The position numbers and the translations under genes are program-made. Below the pieces are notes generated by a model. It worked only from the letters and a program-made list of their open reading frames with translations, did no database searches and had not been told where the DNA came from. From Tipula vernalis (Eukaryota; Arthropoda; Insecta; Diptera; Tipulidae): a stretch of DNA of 64,000 nt. The stretch is from contig OY282560.1 in assembly GCA_958295665.1 (NCBI GenBank), positions 257,033,368-257,097,367 on the forward strand, written 5' to 3'. Position 1 is the stretch's first letter. Each line of letters starts with the position of its first letter. Positions 23,201 to 34,143 of the stretch are shown one piece after another.

Positions 23201-26200
23201 CAATACTTAAACGATTTGTTTGATCTCATTTGTTGTAGCATTGGGCATTTTCAGTTGTCGTAACATGTTGGCATTGAAAATTTGCTGACGGAAAAAATTG
23301 ACATTATCACAACGCCATAAAATTCTCGAAAAGTCGGTTGCATTTAGAAAACAACATGATTATTTTAATAAACACGTTGCCAACGGCTATTGGTGGGACT
23401 GAAAGCGCCCATTGAAACCAAGCCTTATATTCAAAATGATTATAATTTTCACTAAAAGCATTGCCACATGATTTAATTACAGACAAAAAAAAATGGAAAC
23501 CATTTTCCATTTAGATCTCACTCTTATTCGTAAATGAACTATTTAAAAAAAAATATATATATATTTTAAACAAAAACTATCAGTGTATAATCTTTTTTTA
23601 ACAAGTTTAATTTTTTTAATTTTTTTTTCTTGCCCTTTTCCTTTTCTACCGGCTTTGCTTTTTTCCTACTCATACGGTGTCTAGTTTCGAATTTACTTGA
23701 TGTGCAATAAAATTAATGTATATTTTAGTGAAAATTAGTAGTTTTTCATCGGGAAGCAGGGAAAACTTTAAAAGAAGAGTCAAATGGTTCAAAAAAGCAT
23801 TTCTGCAAAACAGTGTGTCATGAAAAGACATGAACTTGTACGAATTGAGAATTTATCGAGAAACAACCTCAAAAAGCTTACCGAAACATTGGAACGGTTT
23901 ATCGTAAGGGAAATTAAAAAGGATTCTTGTTTAAGTTACCCAAAGCTAACCACACAAATCAACGCTTCTTTCAATATAGATGGTGCGCCTTGAAACTCTC
24001 CGACGTATACTGAAAAAGATGGTTATAATGGTAGATTGGGTCGAAAAAAGCCATTTAGCGATTAAATTTTGCAAAATTTTATGCAAAGAAAATTGAGTTC
24101 TTGAAACGAGTTTTATTTATACAAGAAAGCAAACTGAGCATTTTTGGCTGTGGCGGGCGGCGAATGTTACTACCTACTATTAAATTTGCTACAGCCAAAC
24201 ATGGTGGCGGTTCTGTGATGGCATGGGAGTGTTTCACAGCGTCTGGAGGGAGTATGTGGCACTTAATCGACAGAATAATGAATGGATCAAAGTCCATCGG
24301 AATACTAAAGGCAAATTTACTTGAGAGTGTCGTTCAAAAGAGGGGTAAGTGGCGATAAAAGACAATTTTATGTTTTATCGGGACACCTATCCGAAACATA
24401 AGACCTACAATACAAGACAATTGTTATTCTATAATTGTCTTAAATTTAATAAAACACCAACGCAATGGCCTGATATCAATCCGATTGAAGACCTCTGGGC
24501 CCGTATTCTTGAAATTCACCGAAAAAATTCGCCGGCGACTTTGGTATGAAACAATTTAAATTTTCGACTGAAATGATGTATTTCACTAGAAAATAATGGG
24601 CGACTTTTTTTGATCGAATTTCAAGAATACGGGCCCAGGGCCCGTATTCTTGAAATTCATCGAAAAAAGTCGCCGGTGACTTTGGTATGAAACAATTTAA
24701 ATTTTCGACTCAAATGACGATTTCACTAGAAAATAATGGGCGACTTTTTTTGATCGAATTTCAAGAATAGCGGCCCTGGGCCCATATTCTTGAAATTCGA
24801 TCAAAAAAAGTCGCCCGTAATTTTCTAGTGAAATACGTCATTTCAGTCGAAAATTTAAATTGTTTCATACCAAAGTCACCGGCGACTTTTTTCGGTGAAT
24901 TTCAAGAATATGGGCCCTGGGCCCTGAGCCCGTATTCTTGAAATTCGATCAAAAAAAGTCGCCCATTATTTTCTAGTGAAATACATCATTTCAGTCGAAA
25001 ATTTTAATTGTTTCATACCAAAGTCACCGGCGAATTTTTTCGGTGAATTTCAAGAATATGGGCCCTGGAAAGAATTGGAAAGTCGGATTTGAAAGCATCC
25101 GATATCAAATAAAAATGAATTAATATAAAGGCAGTGAGTGATACATGCAAAAATTTCTCCTTTAAGGTAAAAAAATACAGCGCGCTGATTGGTTGAAATA
25201 GCTGTCACTTTTTTTAAGGTTATGTAATTTTGCCTCAAAGACAATAAAAATTCCCGTATACAAAATTGAACTATGTTCAGTTCTCTATTTTTGCCTTCAC
25301 AATGCCAATCACAATGATACCGCACCACACCGTTCGGTTAACCTGTCAAAGTAGAAAATTTAATATTACATATAATTTGACAATTCAACTTGCACAATGA
25401 CTTTTCTACAATTGCGCGGGCGCATTGTGTTTGGCAATTCGTAAAGGCGACATGACACGATACGACAAGGCACGGTGCGGTATCATTGTGATTGTACTAA
25501 ATGCAATATCGCCTACTTGTTGCGACTATTTTTATTGCCTTAAAGCAGAGATAAGAATAATAAGAATAATTTATTCTTATCTCTGCTTAAAGGCAAAAAT
25601 CGTACATGTATCCACTGCCTTAATTGACCTAAAAGTAGCCAAAAAATTGATGTGGTCAATGCCAATCCATTTTTTAGAGGTGTTCAAAAACTGGAGAAAT
25701 CCTACTAAGTAGATCTATTTTTTTTTAAATTTTAACTTTTAATTAACTATTTTCAGTAATCAACCGTGATGAATTACGAATATGAAAGTAATTTGAATTT
25801 GTGATTACGTTCAATTAATTTTAGTTTTGTTTAAATGCGTGGTTATAAATCTATAGTTTTTCATAAAATGTAAAAATGTAGACAACTGTAATTACCATTT
25901 ATTAATGTGAAGTTCGATTGGGCAAAATAAATCAGTCTAATGTAAAAAAGAAATGGTTTAAATTATTACGCGAGTTCGATTGGGCAGAATAAGTCATTTA
26001 TTTTTTGATTTAAATCAATTTTGACAAATCGTGATTTTCAATTGAAACAATTCAAGCCGACAAAAAAATTCGTCATTTTTAATCACTCCGAAATTTTTAC
26101 GAGTTTGTTAACTATGAATAAATAAATTGTATTATTAAAATAATTATTGTAACAAAATCAAATATAGATTTACTGATGGTTAACATAACCAACAAAAAAA

Positions 26201-29200
26201 TATTCACATACATTCTCCAATATAACGCGATTAGTCTGCTTGTGCGTTCAAAACTGGAGTTTTTTGACAATCTCAATCAAACTCGACATTAAAAATAAAA
26301 GAATTCATTTTTTTTACATAGACATTTTTGTTAGTTTTGTTCAAACCTAAAAAACAATTACTTTACCTATACAATCTCGTCTAGGCTTGTATCTAATACT
26401 GCTATTCGTTACAAAAGATCCATTTCTCTGGACGATTTCTGATTCTAAATTAGTTCTTGCGATAGATGTTACGAAAAGAAATAAACTTTGAAAAGTCGGA
26501 GAAACTCGTTTCGTTTTAAATTTACGATGAGTAATATTTGTCATATCTTCCATAGCACGACCCATGGCTTCGGATAACTTTGTAGATGTCTGAAAAGAAA
26601 GACAACACAAAAATAAAAAGATTATTGATTTTAAAATGTAATTATGTTTACCGGAGGTCGTTCATTTTCCTTAATTAATATCATTAGCTCTTTCACTAAG
26701 ACCTCAAATGAAGGTGGTGGAGCTCGTATAATTGGTGTTGGTCGATCTAATTGGGCACTCAACGGTAACACCGAATTCGACAGCTGCCGACAAACTGGAC
26801 ATAAAAATTCACCTCTTTCAACGTTTAGATTCTGTGGGCGTTGAGATGAATATAAGCTGTTAAGGTACGATTCGTGACACGCCAAATGAACATGATGTCC
26901 ACATGATTGAAGGTATACGCCACCTTCCCAGCTTAAATTGTTCGATATATACCATGATGATTCGCCGAATTTTGCCGATAATAATTCTACGCGACGGTTA
27001 AACGTTGAAAAGTAGCTTGTATCTTTATCTAATTGAATTTTATCACCTTCTGATAGCGGAAGTTTTAATCGATTAGATGATTTTTTACGATGCCCAATCA
27101 CACTGGTTGATTCTACTAAGACTACTAGACACACCGGGTTTGATTCTGTGCTTGAGCTAGTTGTATTACAAATTATACAATCGTATTCCTTCTCTCGTGG
27201 CTGTTCAACTTCAAATTCCTCATCTTCAGCAATATCCATTTCAACTGCAGATGACATGGCTTGTTCCATAAATTGTTTTTGCTTATTTGCAAACTCGTCC
27301 ATTAACTTTTGCTGCCTTTCTTTAGCCCGTTTAGTTCTCTCTTCTTTCTCTCTCTGTTCTTTTGCTTTCTGTTCTGCTTGGCGCTCTCTTTGGTTTGGCC
27401 ACAATTTTTGCCTTATTTCATTAATATTATGAGCACATCTTTCATCAGAATTTGCAATTTTTCGAAGAAGTTTTCCGATAAAATAAGGTCCATCCCCTAT
27501 TCGGGATTCCGCTGAGAAATTCATCAAAAATTCTCTATCACTTTCAACATTCGAAGATGGACCCGCTTCCATGTCTACATCGAAGTCATTATATCTACCG
27601 TCGACGTTACTAGATTTCTCCCGATCGTCTTCTTCTAACTCCTCTAATGAAAAACTATCTAATGTCCCACTTAAGTGAGAATGTAGTTTTAACAAAAGAG
27701 ATATGATACTTTCATTAACAGTTATTGTGTTGTCTGAATCCATGCTGCTACTGCTACTACCTTCAAGGAAACGTTTTTTACTGCTGCCGCTGACACACAA
27801 TCTCCTTGCGGCCGTAACATTTGAAGGTATCACATCAGATGTCCGACTCGGTATGGATACCGGTTGTACTCTTTGAAAAGGTAGCAGCATACCGGGTATA
27901 CTCGAAAGGTTTGCATTAAACATTTCGCTAGCGGTTTGTCGGATTGCCACCTCCATTCCACTAACAGAAATTCCAGATGCAGGCAGAGCTAATTGAGTTC
28001 CTATTCCTACCAAATTATTTAATGGATGTATCGCTTCTGTCATAGCAATTTCGGAAGAAGTAGATCGGATCGCATGACTATTTTGATTTCTTAACACCAA
28101 CGACTGTTCATGGCCCAAAGATAAATCTTCCGGTTCGGCCACTTCCATATTAGTGGCAGCAACTATTTCAAATGAATTATTTTCAAACTCACCAGTTGTG
28201 GCACTTCCACCAAGCATAGGCAATGTATCCGTTTCCGAAGAAACATCCCATTCTAAATCACTGTCAAAAGTTGTGGTACTATAATTTGCTGGAGATACCT
28301 GAGGCTCTGGAGGAGCTAATGATAATTTAGTAACGACTAAACGAAGATTTTCACTCAAGCAATCACCTGGATAGCAATTTATTAATTCGGGATATTCACG
28401 ATCATTTCGATACGAATTGCAGTGCGGTTTAGATGTATGACATTCTAAAACAGTTGATTTTGAATTCCTTTCACTAAAAGTGACAGCCATTTCTAATAGA
28501 AATACGGCTAACGCCAGTAGATGTTCCGACACATTATTATATGGTTGTACTGCTCTATAGAAAATTCCAAATAATGTAGCATGCAAAACACGAGAATTTA
28601 ATATGCAAGCTGGATCACTATATGCTTCTCCAACTGATTGGGGTAGTCGAAATGGCGGCCATAAATTTCCTGATTTAGGCATTCTATTCTGTTGTTTTAC
28701 GTACCCTCCAAAACGGTCCATGGAACATTGGAAATCTCGACGATGGACTGCTCTCAACAAAACATGCAGCGGATCATAATATTTTTCCCAAACGTCTGCT
28801 ATTGGTGTAAATAACCCTTGTTCTAAATTTTCCGATCCCTGAAGTGGACGACGATACACCGAAAGTGATTTTAAAAATTTCTCAAAATTACGGGAATGTG
28901 CGCTACCCGATCTTTCTGGCATTAATTCAAGTAATTGACTATGGGTTTTGTCGCCTGTTGCTAATAGAGCACTAATTTCAATAATACATTGTTTAGCTTC
29001 TGTATTTCCTAAATTGGTTCTCGAAGTTACAATTGTGGCTAAAAATGTTAATAGTCCCTCTAACATAATGTCTTGTTCGGAATCGAGTGACGCTCCTAAA
29101 GATCCCATTCCAAGCCATTCATTAACTCCAAAAACTTCAATGGCCGTTGTTAAAAAGGAATGTGCCGGTAAATGAGTAGCGCATAGTTGGAGAAAAAATA

Positions 29201-30853
29201 AATCCATATCAATCATTGAGTTGCAAAAATTTGCTTGAATATATGTCATTGCTTGTCCTTTAATTTGCAATCCATTTCGTACCCATATTCCTGCCAATAT
29301 CTCATAAAAGAGACTCTGAAAATAAAAACAAAAAACGTAAATTAATAAAAGCAATTTGAAGTAAAATTAAAAACAAAATTTTTTTTTAATTAAACGATCT
29401 ATATAACAGAAAATTCGATGCAACTCCCTGCTAGGAACAAGCATATTGTTCGATGGAAATACAAATCTGTACTCAGAATATAATTTTATATTTAGTACTG
29501 TACGTTTTTCAAGTACATAATGTGTAAAAATTGGTTGAATCATAAAAAAAATATTCTTTATATTCAATAGCTCTTTTACGACGGCTGAGCATTAATACGT
29601 TTAAAATAAAGATCTGTAGATTTGTTAACGAAATGTTTGAAAAGAGAAATTTTAATTTCGTTCCAAATGAATTGATTTCAGAACTAAAGCATTAACAAGG
29701 TAATTCAAGGTATCGGCGAAATTAAATGCGAAGTTACTATAAAAATCGTTCGTTTCTTGCAATAAGTTTCTGTTGAGTTGCAAAAATTTCAAAAAATTGG
29801 AACGAGTTTATAAAAATATTTTTATCGAAAATAGTTTCAAATAATTATGAGATATATAAATACATATACATATTATAATCGAAATTATTATATAAACAAA
29901 TAAATTTAAAAAATAAATCTCATGCGTAACATGATATTGGTTTGTATAAAACGTCTCTGTTCGTGAAATATTTATATGCACAATACAACATTTATTTATT
30001 AATTCTCTTAAACCATACAAAATTACAAAACTAAATATACAAATGATTGAATTTCATGGCAAGAAGATAGGTTTCCTTTGTCATGGTTTGTGTTGGAAAC
30101 CTCTAAAATTAAAACTAAAACAATTGGTGGGGGTCAAATTAAAATAGGTGGGGGGGGGGGTCATTTTAGCAAAAAGCAGTAAAAAAAATTTGTTGATCTG
30201 TTTTCGGAAGGAATGTCGAACTTTTCAAAGAAACATTTTTCTAAAATAAATACACCTTCCAAATTCCATCATTAGTTCCCTAGGTTTCTTTAATATAAAA
30301 TGGATAGGTTTTTTTTTATTTTTTATTTTTTTTATCTATGCAATCTTTTCTGGGGCTCAAGGCACTCTCAACTCTTTCGCAGTTAATTTTACCGTCCTAC
30401 TTTACGCAGTGGCAAATCGAGGACGTACGGCTATAGACCCGCTTTGTATAAACCACCTGCACATTGCATTGTTTCATGCCAACCTATAGTGCTGACATGA
30501 AAGGTGGGTCGGCCCATGGATTCTGCACTCTCAGCAGGGGGTCACAGTTGTGTTCATCGTCATCACCGATCGTAATCAGATGATGAAAAATCCCTTTTGC
30601 ATCCCGCCCCTATCGGGATTCGAACCCGGTACCTCCCGATCCAAACGCCGCAGCTTTAACCACTGCGCCGTTTGCTCGGTAAATGGATATGTTACCTGTA
30701 TTATAATATTTAAATTTTTAAATTTACCTAAAACACTTTGGTGGTGGCACATAATAGCCGCCTTCCAATGAGAACAATTTGCTAATTCGGAATACTTGTG
30801 AGTAAATACCCAATGGAACGATAAATTGAGTGACACAAGTAAAACATAGCCAT
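17148..30853 (-). CDS. Ubr3: E3 ubiquitin-protein ligase UBR3, 3' part (8 exons, about 1410 codons)
   Basis: Exons in transcript order: 30853-30696, 29315-26652, 26589-26367, 18605-18402, 18324-17729, 17675-17544, 17473-17334, 17265-17148. All junctions use GT/AG and keep the reading phase to a stop at 17148. The protein is a UBR-family ligase matching UBR3 rather than UBR1/2: [15 protein letters not shown], a coiled, charged stretch ([20 protein letters not shown]), a RING ([20 protein letters not shown]), HFTCIVK, then a Cys-rich C-terminal cap ([17 protein letters not shown]). UBR3 transfers ubiquitin to substrates in the cytoplasm; in Drosophila it is reported to act in apoptosis and Hedgehog signalling. 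The UBR box and N-terminal half are not in the 33 kb upstream in this window. The 7.8-kb intron is packed with transposons. Confidence 0.93.
17334..17473 (-). CDS. Ubr3: Ubr3 exon, CGxGTGIF C-terminal cap
   Basis: 140 nt. Encodes [20 protein letters not shown] and [16 protein letters not shown], a signature of the UBR C-terminal domain. Ends in phase 2, matching the next exon. Confidence 0.92.
17544..17675 (-). CDS. Ubr3: Ubr3 exon, Cys-rich segment
   Basis: 132 nt, 44 codons in phase 0 at both ends. Encodes [19 protein letters not shown] and further Cys pairs, which probably bind zinc. Confidence 0.92.
17729..18324 (-). CDS. Ubr3: Ubr3 exon, HFTCIVK to RLFT
   Basis: 596 nt. Starts [16 protein letters not shown] and ends [12 protein letters not shown], then a GTAAGT donor. 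Helical, Leu-rich part after the RING. Confidence 0.92.
18402..18605 (-). CDS. Ubr3: Ubr3 exon downstream of the large intron
   Basis: 204 nt. Encodes [16 protein letters not shown] to [11 protein letters not shown] acceptor at 18606-18608, GTAAGG donor. Joins in phase to the exon ending at 26367. Confidence 0.9.
18771..19021. mobile_element. MITE in Ubr3 intron, 251 bp
   Basis: Terminal inverted repeats TAATAAAACACAATATTT and complement, continuing into (C/A)GGTTTTGCCACTTT. Flanks are A+T-rich, so the target duplication is unclear. Confidence 0.8.
19022..20221. other. Ubr3 intron, no gene seen
   Basis: A+T-rich. Contains a lone CAAAACCAACAAAAATG at about 19225, the same terminus as the element family at 44.5-48.2 kb, but no partner end nearby. 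Confidence 0.45.
20760..21800 (+). pseudogene. LINE 3' end (RNase H and zinc-finger tail), interrupted
   Basis: Before the MITE, the plus strand reads [20 protein letters not shown] and [15 protein letters not shown]; after it, [21 protein letters not shown] sequence. Together these form the C-terminal RNase H of R1/LOA/I-type LINEs. From 21303 the frame reads [20 protein letters not shown] and [12 protein letters not shown], the C-terminal zinc-finger region. The RT and endonuclease are absent (5' truncation) and the frame breaks after the acidic stretch, so it is dead. Ends near CCTACCTAACCTAG. Confidence 0.75.
20922..21228. mobile_element. Pogo/Tigger-type MITE inside the LINE
   Basis: CAGTAAACCCCCGCTTTACG at 20922 (TA before it) and CGTAAAGCGGGGGTACAG ending about 21228. 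It separates the two halves of the LINE RNase H coding sequence, so it came after the LINE. Confidence 0.82.
22054..23783. other. Ubr3 intron, nothing recognised
   Basis: A+T-rich sequence with chance frames only. Confidence 0.5.
23784..24545 (+). pseudogene. Tc1-like transposase pseudogene
   Basis: Fragments in changing frames. At 23784-23990, [20 protein letters not shown] is the second helix-turn-helix. At 24100-24340, [20 protein letters not shown] and [17 protein letters not shown] are the central catalytic part. At 24375-24530, [16 protein letters not shown] and [14 protein letters not shown] are the last catalytic region, although its Asp is replaced (DTYPKH for the usual DNDPKH). Stops and frameshifts show it is dead. 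Its last codons (LWARIL) coincide with the first unit of the 140-bp array that follows. Confidence 0.82.
24497..25066. repeat. Four-unit array of 140-bp palindrome-ended repeats (two forward, two reversed)
   Basis: Units at about 24497-24636, 24638-24776, 24778-24917 and 24927-25066. Each begins and ends with GGGCCC(G/A)TATTCTTGAAATTC in inverted orientation. The internal sequence (TCGCCGGCGACTTTGGTATG, then TTTTCTAGTGAAAT on the other strand) shows units 1 and 2 are in one direction and units 3 and 4 in the other. Units are separated by 1-9 bp. MITE-like, or a MITE-derived micro-satellite. Confidence 0.9.
25128..25622. mobile_element. MITE in Ubr3 intron, about 495 bp
   Basis: AAGGCAGTG and CACTGCCTT ends with imperfect arms of about 35 bp, a second internal inverted pair (CAATCACAATGATACCGCAC at about 25308, complement at about 25478) and a small hairpin at 25540-25597. 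Looks like a fold-back element. Confidence 0.65.
25540..25597. repeat. Hairpin within the MITE
   Basis: GCCTTAAAGCAGAGATAAGA is followed by its complement after a short A+T-rich loop. It lies inside a MITE, so it is read as element structure rather than a microRNA gene. Confidence 0.6.
25623..26366. other. Ubr3 intron, short direct repeats
   Basis: AGTTCGATTGGGCA(A/G)AATAA occurs at about 25911 and 25974. Nothing else recognised. Confidence 0.4.
26367..26589 (-). CDS. Ubr3: Ubr3 exon after the RING
   Basis: 223 nt, phase 0 in, one base out. Encodes [20 protein letters not shown] and [16 protein letters not shown], matching the segment after the RING in UBR3. Donor at 26365-26366, acceptor CAG at 26590-26592. 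Confidence 0.92.
26652..29315 (-). CDS. Ubr3: Ubr3 large central exon with RING
   Basis: 2664 nt, 888 codons, phase 0 at both ends. Begins [20 protein letters not shown]. The middle third is poorly conserved and Ser/Glu-rich. A charged coil (about residues 655-720 of the exon) precedes the RING: CIIC, then a long insert, [13 protein letters not shown] and CPVCRQ. It is longer than the corresponding human region because of the low-complexity middle. Confidence 0.95.
29316..30306. other. Ubr3 intron, nothing recognised
   Basis: A+T-rich with a G run near 30152. Bases 30298-30306 (AAATGGATA) are one copy of the SINE target duplication. Confidence 0.5.
30307..30680 (-). mobile_element. tRNA-derived SINE, 374 bp, 9-bp target duplication
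   Basis: The minus strand starts with a tRNA-like head: box A GCGCAGTGGTTAAAG and box B GGGTTCGAATCCC about 40 nt later, then a unique body and an A-rich tail (30307-30345). AAATGGATA flanks both ends (30298-30306, 30681-30689). These are the marks of LINE-mobilised retroposition. Same orientation as Ubr3, and it begins 14 bp past the splice donor at 30694-30695. Confidence 0.9.
30696..30853 (-). CDS. Ubr3: Ubr3 exon upstream of the large exon
   Basis: 158 nt. Encodes [20 protein letters not shown], then [13 protein letters not shown], which runs in phase into [11 protein letters not shown] of the next exon. The spacing fits the equivalent UBR3 region. Another GT (30726-30727) exists but would break the phase. 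First base pair of the exon follows a CAG acceptor at 30854-30856. Confidence 0.75.
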
Positions 30854-30856
30854 CTG

Positions 30857-31393
30857 TTTAGTTGTTTTTTTTGTCTTTTGTAGTTGTATATTATAGTAAA
30901 GAACATATATAAAGTTACATTGAAAATATGACAAAAAATTGAACAAATAATGAAAAGAGAGCATTGATATTTACCGCATTGGTATTTAAATTCATTTTTC
31001 TTAAAAATGTAACATCAACAAAATAATTTTCTATTAAATTTGACATGTAATATTACAAAAAATCAAAAAAAACTCGAACATAATAATGAACTCTCGAAAA
31101 ATATCGAAAAGTTCAAAGCCATCTATTGGAATTTTCGCAACTAAAATCCACCTAGCGCAAATTTTAAGCGTAACTGCTTCTGTTTTCTACACCATCGTAT
31201 GAGGATGAGTAGTTGTGAGAAGCTAGAAGTACTTGTGAGTACTTTACTACCGTGAATGGAAGACAACTATTCTGCTGTGCTAAGAAAAAATGTCACAAGC
31301 GCCAAAAGTCGAAAAATGTGTTAGGGCATATTTGGATTCTGCAAACAAATATCTATTTTTCTGCTTTTTTAAAAAGCCAAATATCCTTCATTG
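30857..31393. other. Ubr3 intron or upstream, nothing recognised
   Basis: No gene or repeat seen. Confidence 0.45.
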
Positions 31394-31800
31394 ACACCCC
31401 AATTCTCATGGTCGCATCACGTCATTTTTCATGACTACAGTCACGTTACATCAATTCTCTTATTCTCTTAGTCGTTTGTTACGCCTAAAGTCACTTTATA
31501 CGACAGATGTCACTTGAATTTTGTAAGTGACAGGAGTCTACAACAAAATGGGAGGGCTAAATTTTCGTCCTAGTATTTTTTTAAATGTTTTTAATTGCGT
31601 AATTTTGTTCACTTGCTTAAATAAGTTGTTGTTTAGATTAATCCTTTTATGTTCTAAAACGATTTTATTTGTAATTTGGCCGACATCTTTATAGTTCAGT
31701 CGTGTCACTTGAACCAACTTCAAGAATATCAACTTTCAAGCGACGTGACGTGACTGAAGTTACGTCGTCTGAAATGACACGACTATGGGAATTGGGGTGT
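31394..31800. mobile_element. MITE, 407 bp
   Basis: Terminal repeats ACACCCCAATTCTCATGGTC and complement ending GAATTGGGGTGT. Subterminal regions are rich in GTGAC/GTCAC motifs in both orientations. No clear target duplication. Confidence 0.78.
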
Positions 31801-32009
31801 AAATGCCATAAAATCACGTTATTTAGTAGTCAAGTTTCATTAAGACATGGCAAACAAAAACAGAGAAATTGAAATTACTCAGAACTACAAAAAGGCAGAG
31901 GTGACTTTTTTATTAGCACGGCAGTATTATCGTCAACATTTAAAAATAAAATATATCTAGTAAGCTTTTAAATATAAATTCTTTCTGTGACGTTTTTATT
32001 GACATTTTA

Positions 32010-32225
32010 TGCCGAGTTTACGACCATTTTCTGAAGAAAAATTTTCAACAGGCAACCAATCGACGTAGTCTATTTTGTAAACAAATTTCCCATTCCGACC
32101 ATAATTCTTTTGTTTTCCATTTAAAATATATTGAATCTACTGAAAATTTTTCTTCAGAAAATGGTCGTAAACTCGCACTCAATCTGCTGAAAATTTTTCA
32201 TCAGAAAATGGTCGTAAACTCTTAT
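32010..32225. repeat. Three copies of a 35-bp motif, one inverted
   Basis: GAGTTTACGACCATTTTCTG followed by AAGAAAAATTTTCA occurs once forward (about 32012) and twice reversed (about 32138 and 32182). Possibly ends of nested copies of one MITE. Confidence 0.6.
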
Positions 32226-32573
32226 TGATTGAAATTTCAACATGTTAATCGATACAATATTTGTGAATAAATATTTTTTTAAATTTGAGTATAGCTGTCA
32301 GGAGAAATTTTGTTTATATTATTTAAAAAAATTATTTAAAATGGAAACTATAAACTTTTGTGACTAAGTAGTCGTACAAAATATAAACAATTTTGTAATT
32401 TTTATTCATGAATAACAATTTATAAAACTGGAGTGTCGTTTATGTATTATTATCACAATTTATATTTATAATTTTGCTAAAAGAAAGGTGCGGGAAAATT
32501 TTGCAAAATATCTGAATCTCAAAATTGATTTACATAAAAAAAAACAACAGTAAAATTTTCCCAAAGTACGCAC

Positions 32574-32615
32574 AAAATTGCTGTAAATCATTTTTTCTTG
32601 ATTTACAGCAATTTT
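32574..32615. repeat. 17-bp hairpin
   Basis: AAATTGCTGTAAATCA and its complement separated by about 8 nt. Too short for a typical pre-miRNA; no further support. Confidence 0.5.
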
Positions 32616-32644
32616 TTTTTTTTTTGTACCATAGAACTGGCAAG

Positions 32645-33280
32645 AAAGCCAAGTTTACACCTCCCGTAAACATGAACGCGAACAAAACATTTGTTGTTGA
32701 TAAATCTAACATTATTTGATTTTTTTTCATAAAACTGATTGGAATAAACTTGGAATAAACTTGAAATAGAATTATGTATCGAATAATTATCAAAATAATG
32801 AATAGAATATGAATATAACAACATTATTTTTAATTTCCCGATGATTGCACTTTGTTCGCAGTGAAATGTGTGTAAACTATAATTCACAAGGGTTCAGAGG
32901 AAGTCTAGACGAAGTGTAAAGGGAACAGAACGTGGATATGTTAATAGTAATGAATATAGATTTTTCTTTATTCACGATGTTTGTAAATTTTCGAATGCTA
33001 AATGGCATTGGAGAGTAAACAAACGCCGTGAACATACCGATTTCCTTTGTTCATTGAATTATTCTTGCCTGATTTCTCCAAGTAATTACTTTTTGTGGAT
33101 TTCAATTACGATAAGTGCAATTCGCAGTAATAAATGGAAATTATAAATTAAGTTTTTCATGATCAAAAAAATATCAGGAAGTGACATGAACAAAATTCAG
33201 CTTTTATATCTACCACTGATTTTTGTTCATTCAACATGATTCCATATTCACGTTCATAAGAGAAGTAAATTCGGCTTTAT
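32645..33280. repeat. Imperfect inverted-repeat element related to 62356-62475
   Basis: Left end AAGTTTACACCTCCCGTAAA...ATGAACGCGAACAAAA and right end TTTTGTTCATTCAACATGAT...CACGTTCATAAG are roughly complementary. A shorter relative lies at 62356-62475 (TTTACACCTCTCGCGAACGT). Confidence 0.4.
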
Positions 33281-33732
33281 ATGGAAGGAGAAACCGGGCC
33301 AATGATTAAATATGCATTTAATTGCCACTTCGATTTAGTATCGTTCATACGTATTTTATGGGCATAAAACAAGAAAAATAAAAAAATAAAATGTTTTGAA
33401 CTGCAATTAAAATTTCTGTAATTTTCCATTATCCTAAAAAAAACATATGTAAGCCTGTGATATTGACGGTATAATTAATTGGAGCATAATTTGATTTAGC
33501 AGTGTAATATTACACAGTTTAGTAATATCATTATCCTAAATGTACTTAACTATGTAATTGGAACATACTTCCACTTTTCGGAAAATGCGGATGGGTCGCT
33601 TCAATCAGTTTGTGAAAAAATTTATAAGTTAATGTTTTCTATTTTCTAGTCTAGTCTGTTTGTACGCGTTTTAAAAATAGTATCTAATAAATCACAATTG
33701 GTGTTGGACCGATGCGTATCGCGACTGATACA
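33281..33732. other. Nothing recognised
   Basis: A+T-rich, no feature seen. Confidence 0.4.
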
Positions 33733-33734
33733 TA

Positions 33735-33929
33735 CACACAGTTGCGAACAAAACATTTGCAACTAATACAACTTAATAATTCAAAGTAATATTGAAATTA
33801 AAAATTGCATTTAAAACATTTTTATAAAATAAAATAGAATAAAATTCGTATTACTTTAAAATTATTTAATGTATTACTTAAAGTACGTAGATTGTTATCC
33901 AACAGTTGCAAATGTTTTGTTCGCAAGTG
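33735..33929. mobile_element. Tc1/mariner-type MITE, 195 bp, TA duplication
   Basis: Arms containing TTGCGAACAAAACATTTGCA and its complement, flanked by TA at 33733-33734 and 33930-33931. Confidence 0.82.
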
Positions 33930-34143
33930 TATATATGTAAAAGTCACAAGATACTTTTTAAAAAATCGGCTGTCAGGCAAATTTCGTCCTACCATTTCCC
34001 AATATCCTTCTGGCTTTGGTAGCAATACCTCTGGCATCACCAAAATTTTATTCACATTACTACGCCTAGATGATATGAAAGAGGAACCGGCCGTATTTAT
34101 TTTATTTTGCAGGCTCAAACATGCAGTGAACAATGATATCTTT

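Noticed and set aside
25540..25597. microRNA precursor hairpin
   Set aside because: It lies within a fold-back MITE and has a near-perfect stem with A+T-rich loop; no independent support.
26644..29175. Several plus-strand frames opposite the Ubr3 large exon
   Set aside because: Shadows of the conserved minus-strand coding sequence.
30600..30680. A tRNA gene on the minus strand
   Set aside because: The box A/box B head is followed by a body, an A-rich tail and a 9-bp target duplication, so it is the head of a SINE.
30724..30906. Alternative minus-strand frames across the 30.7-30.9 kb exon
   Set aside because: They do not join in phase to the next Ubr3 exon; the frame ending ...NIIIQ does.
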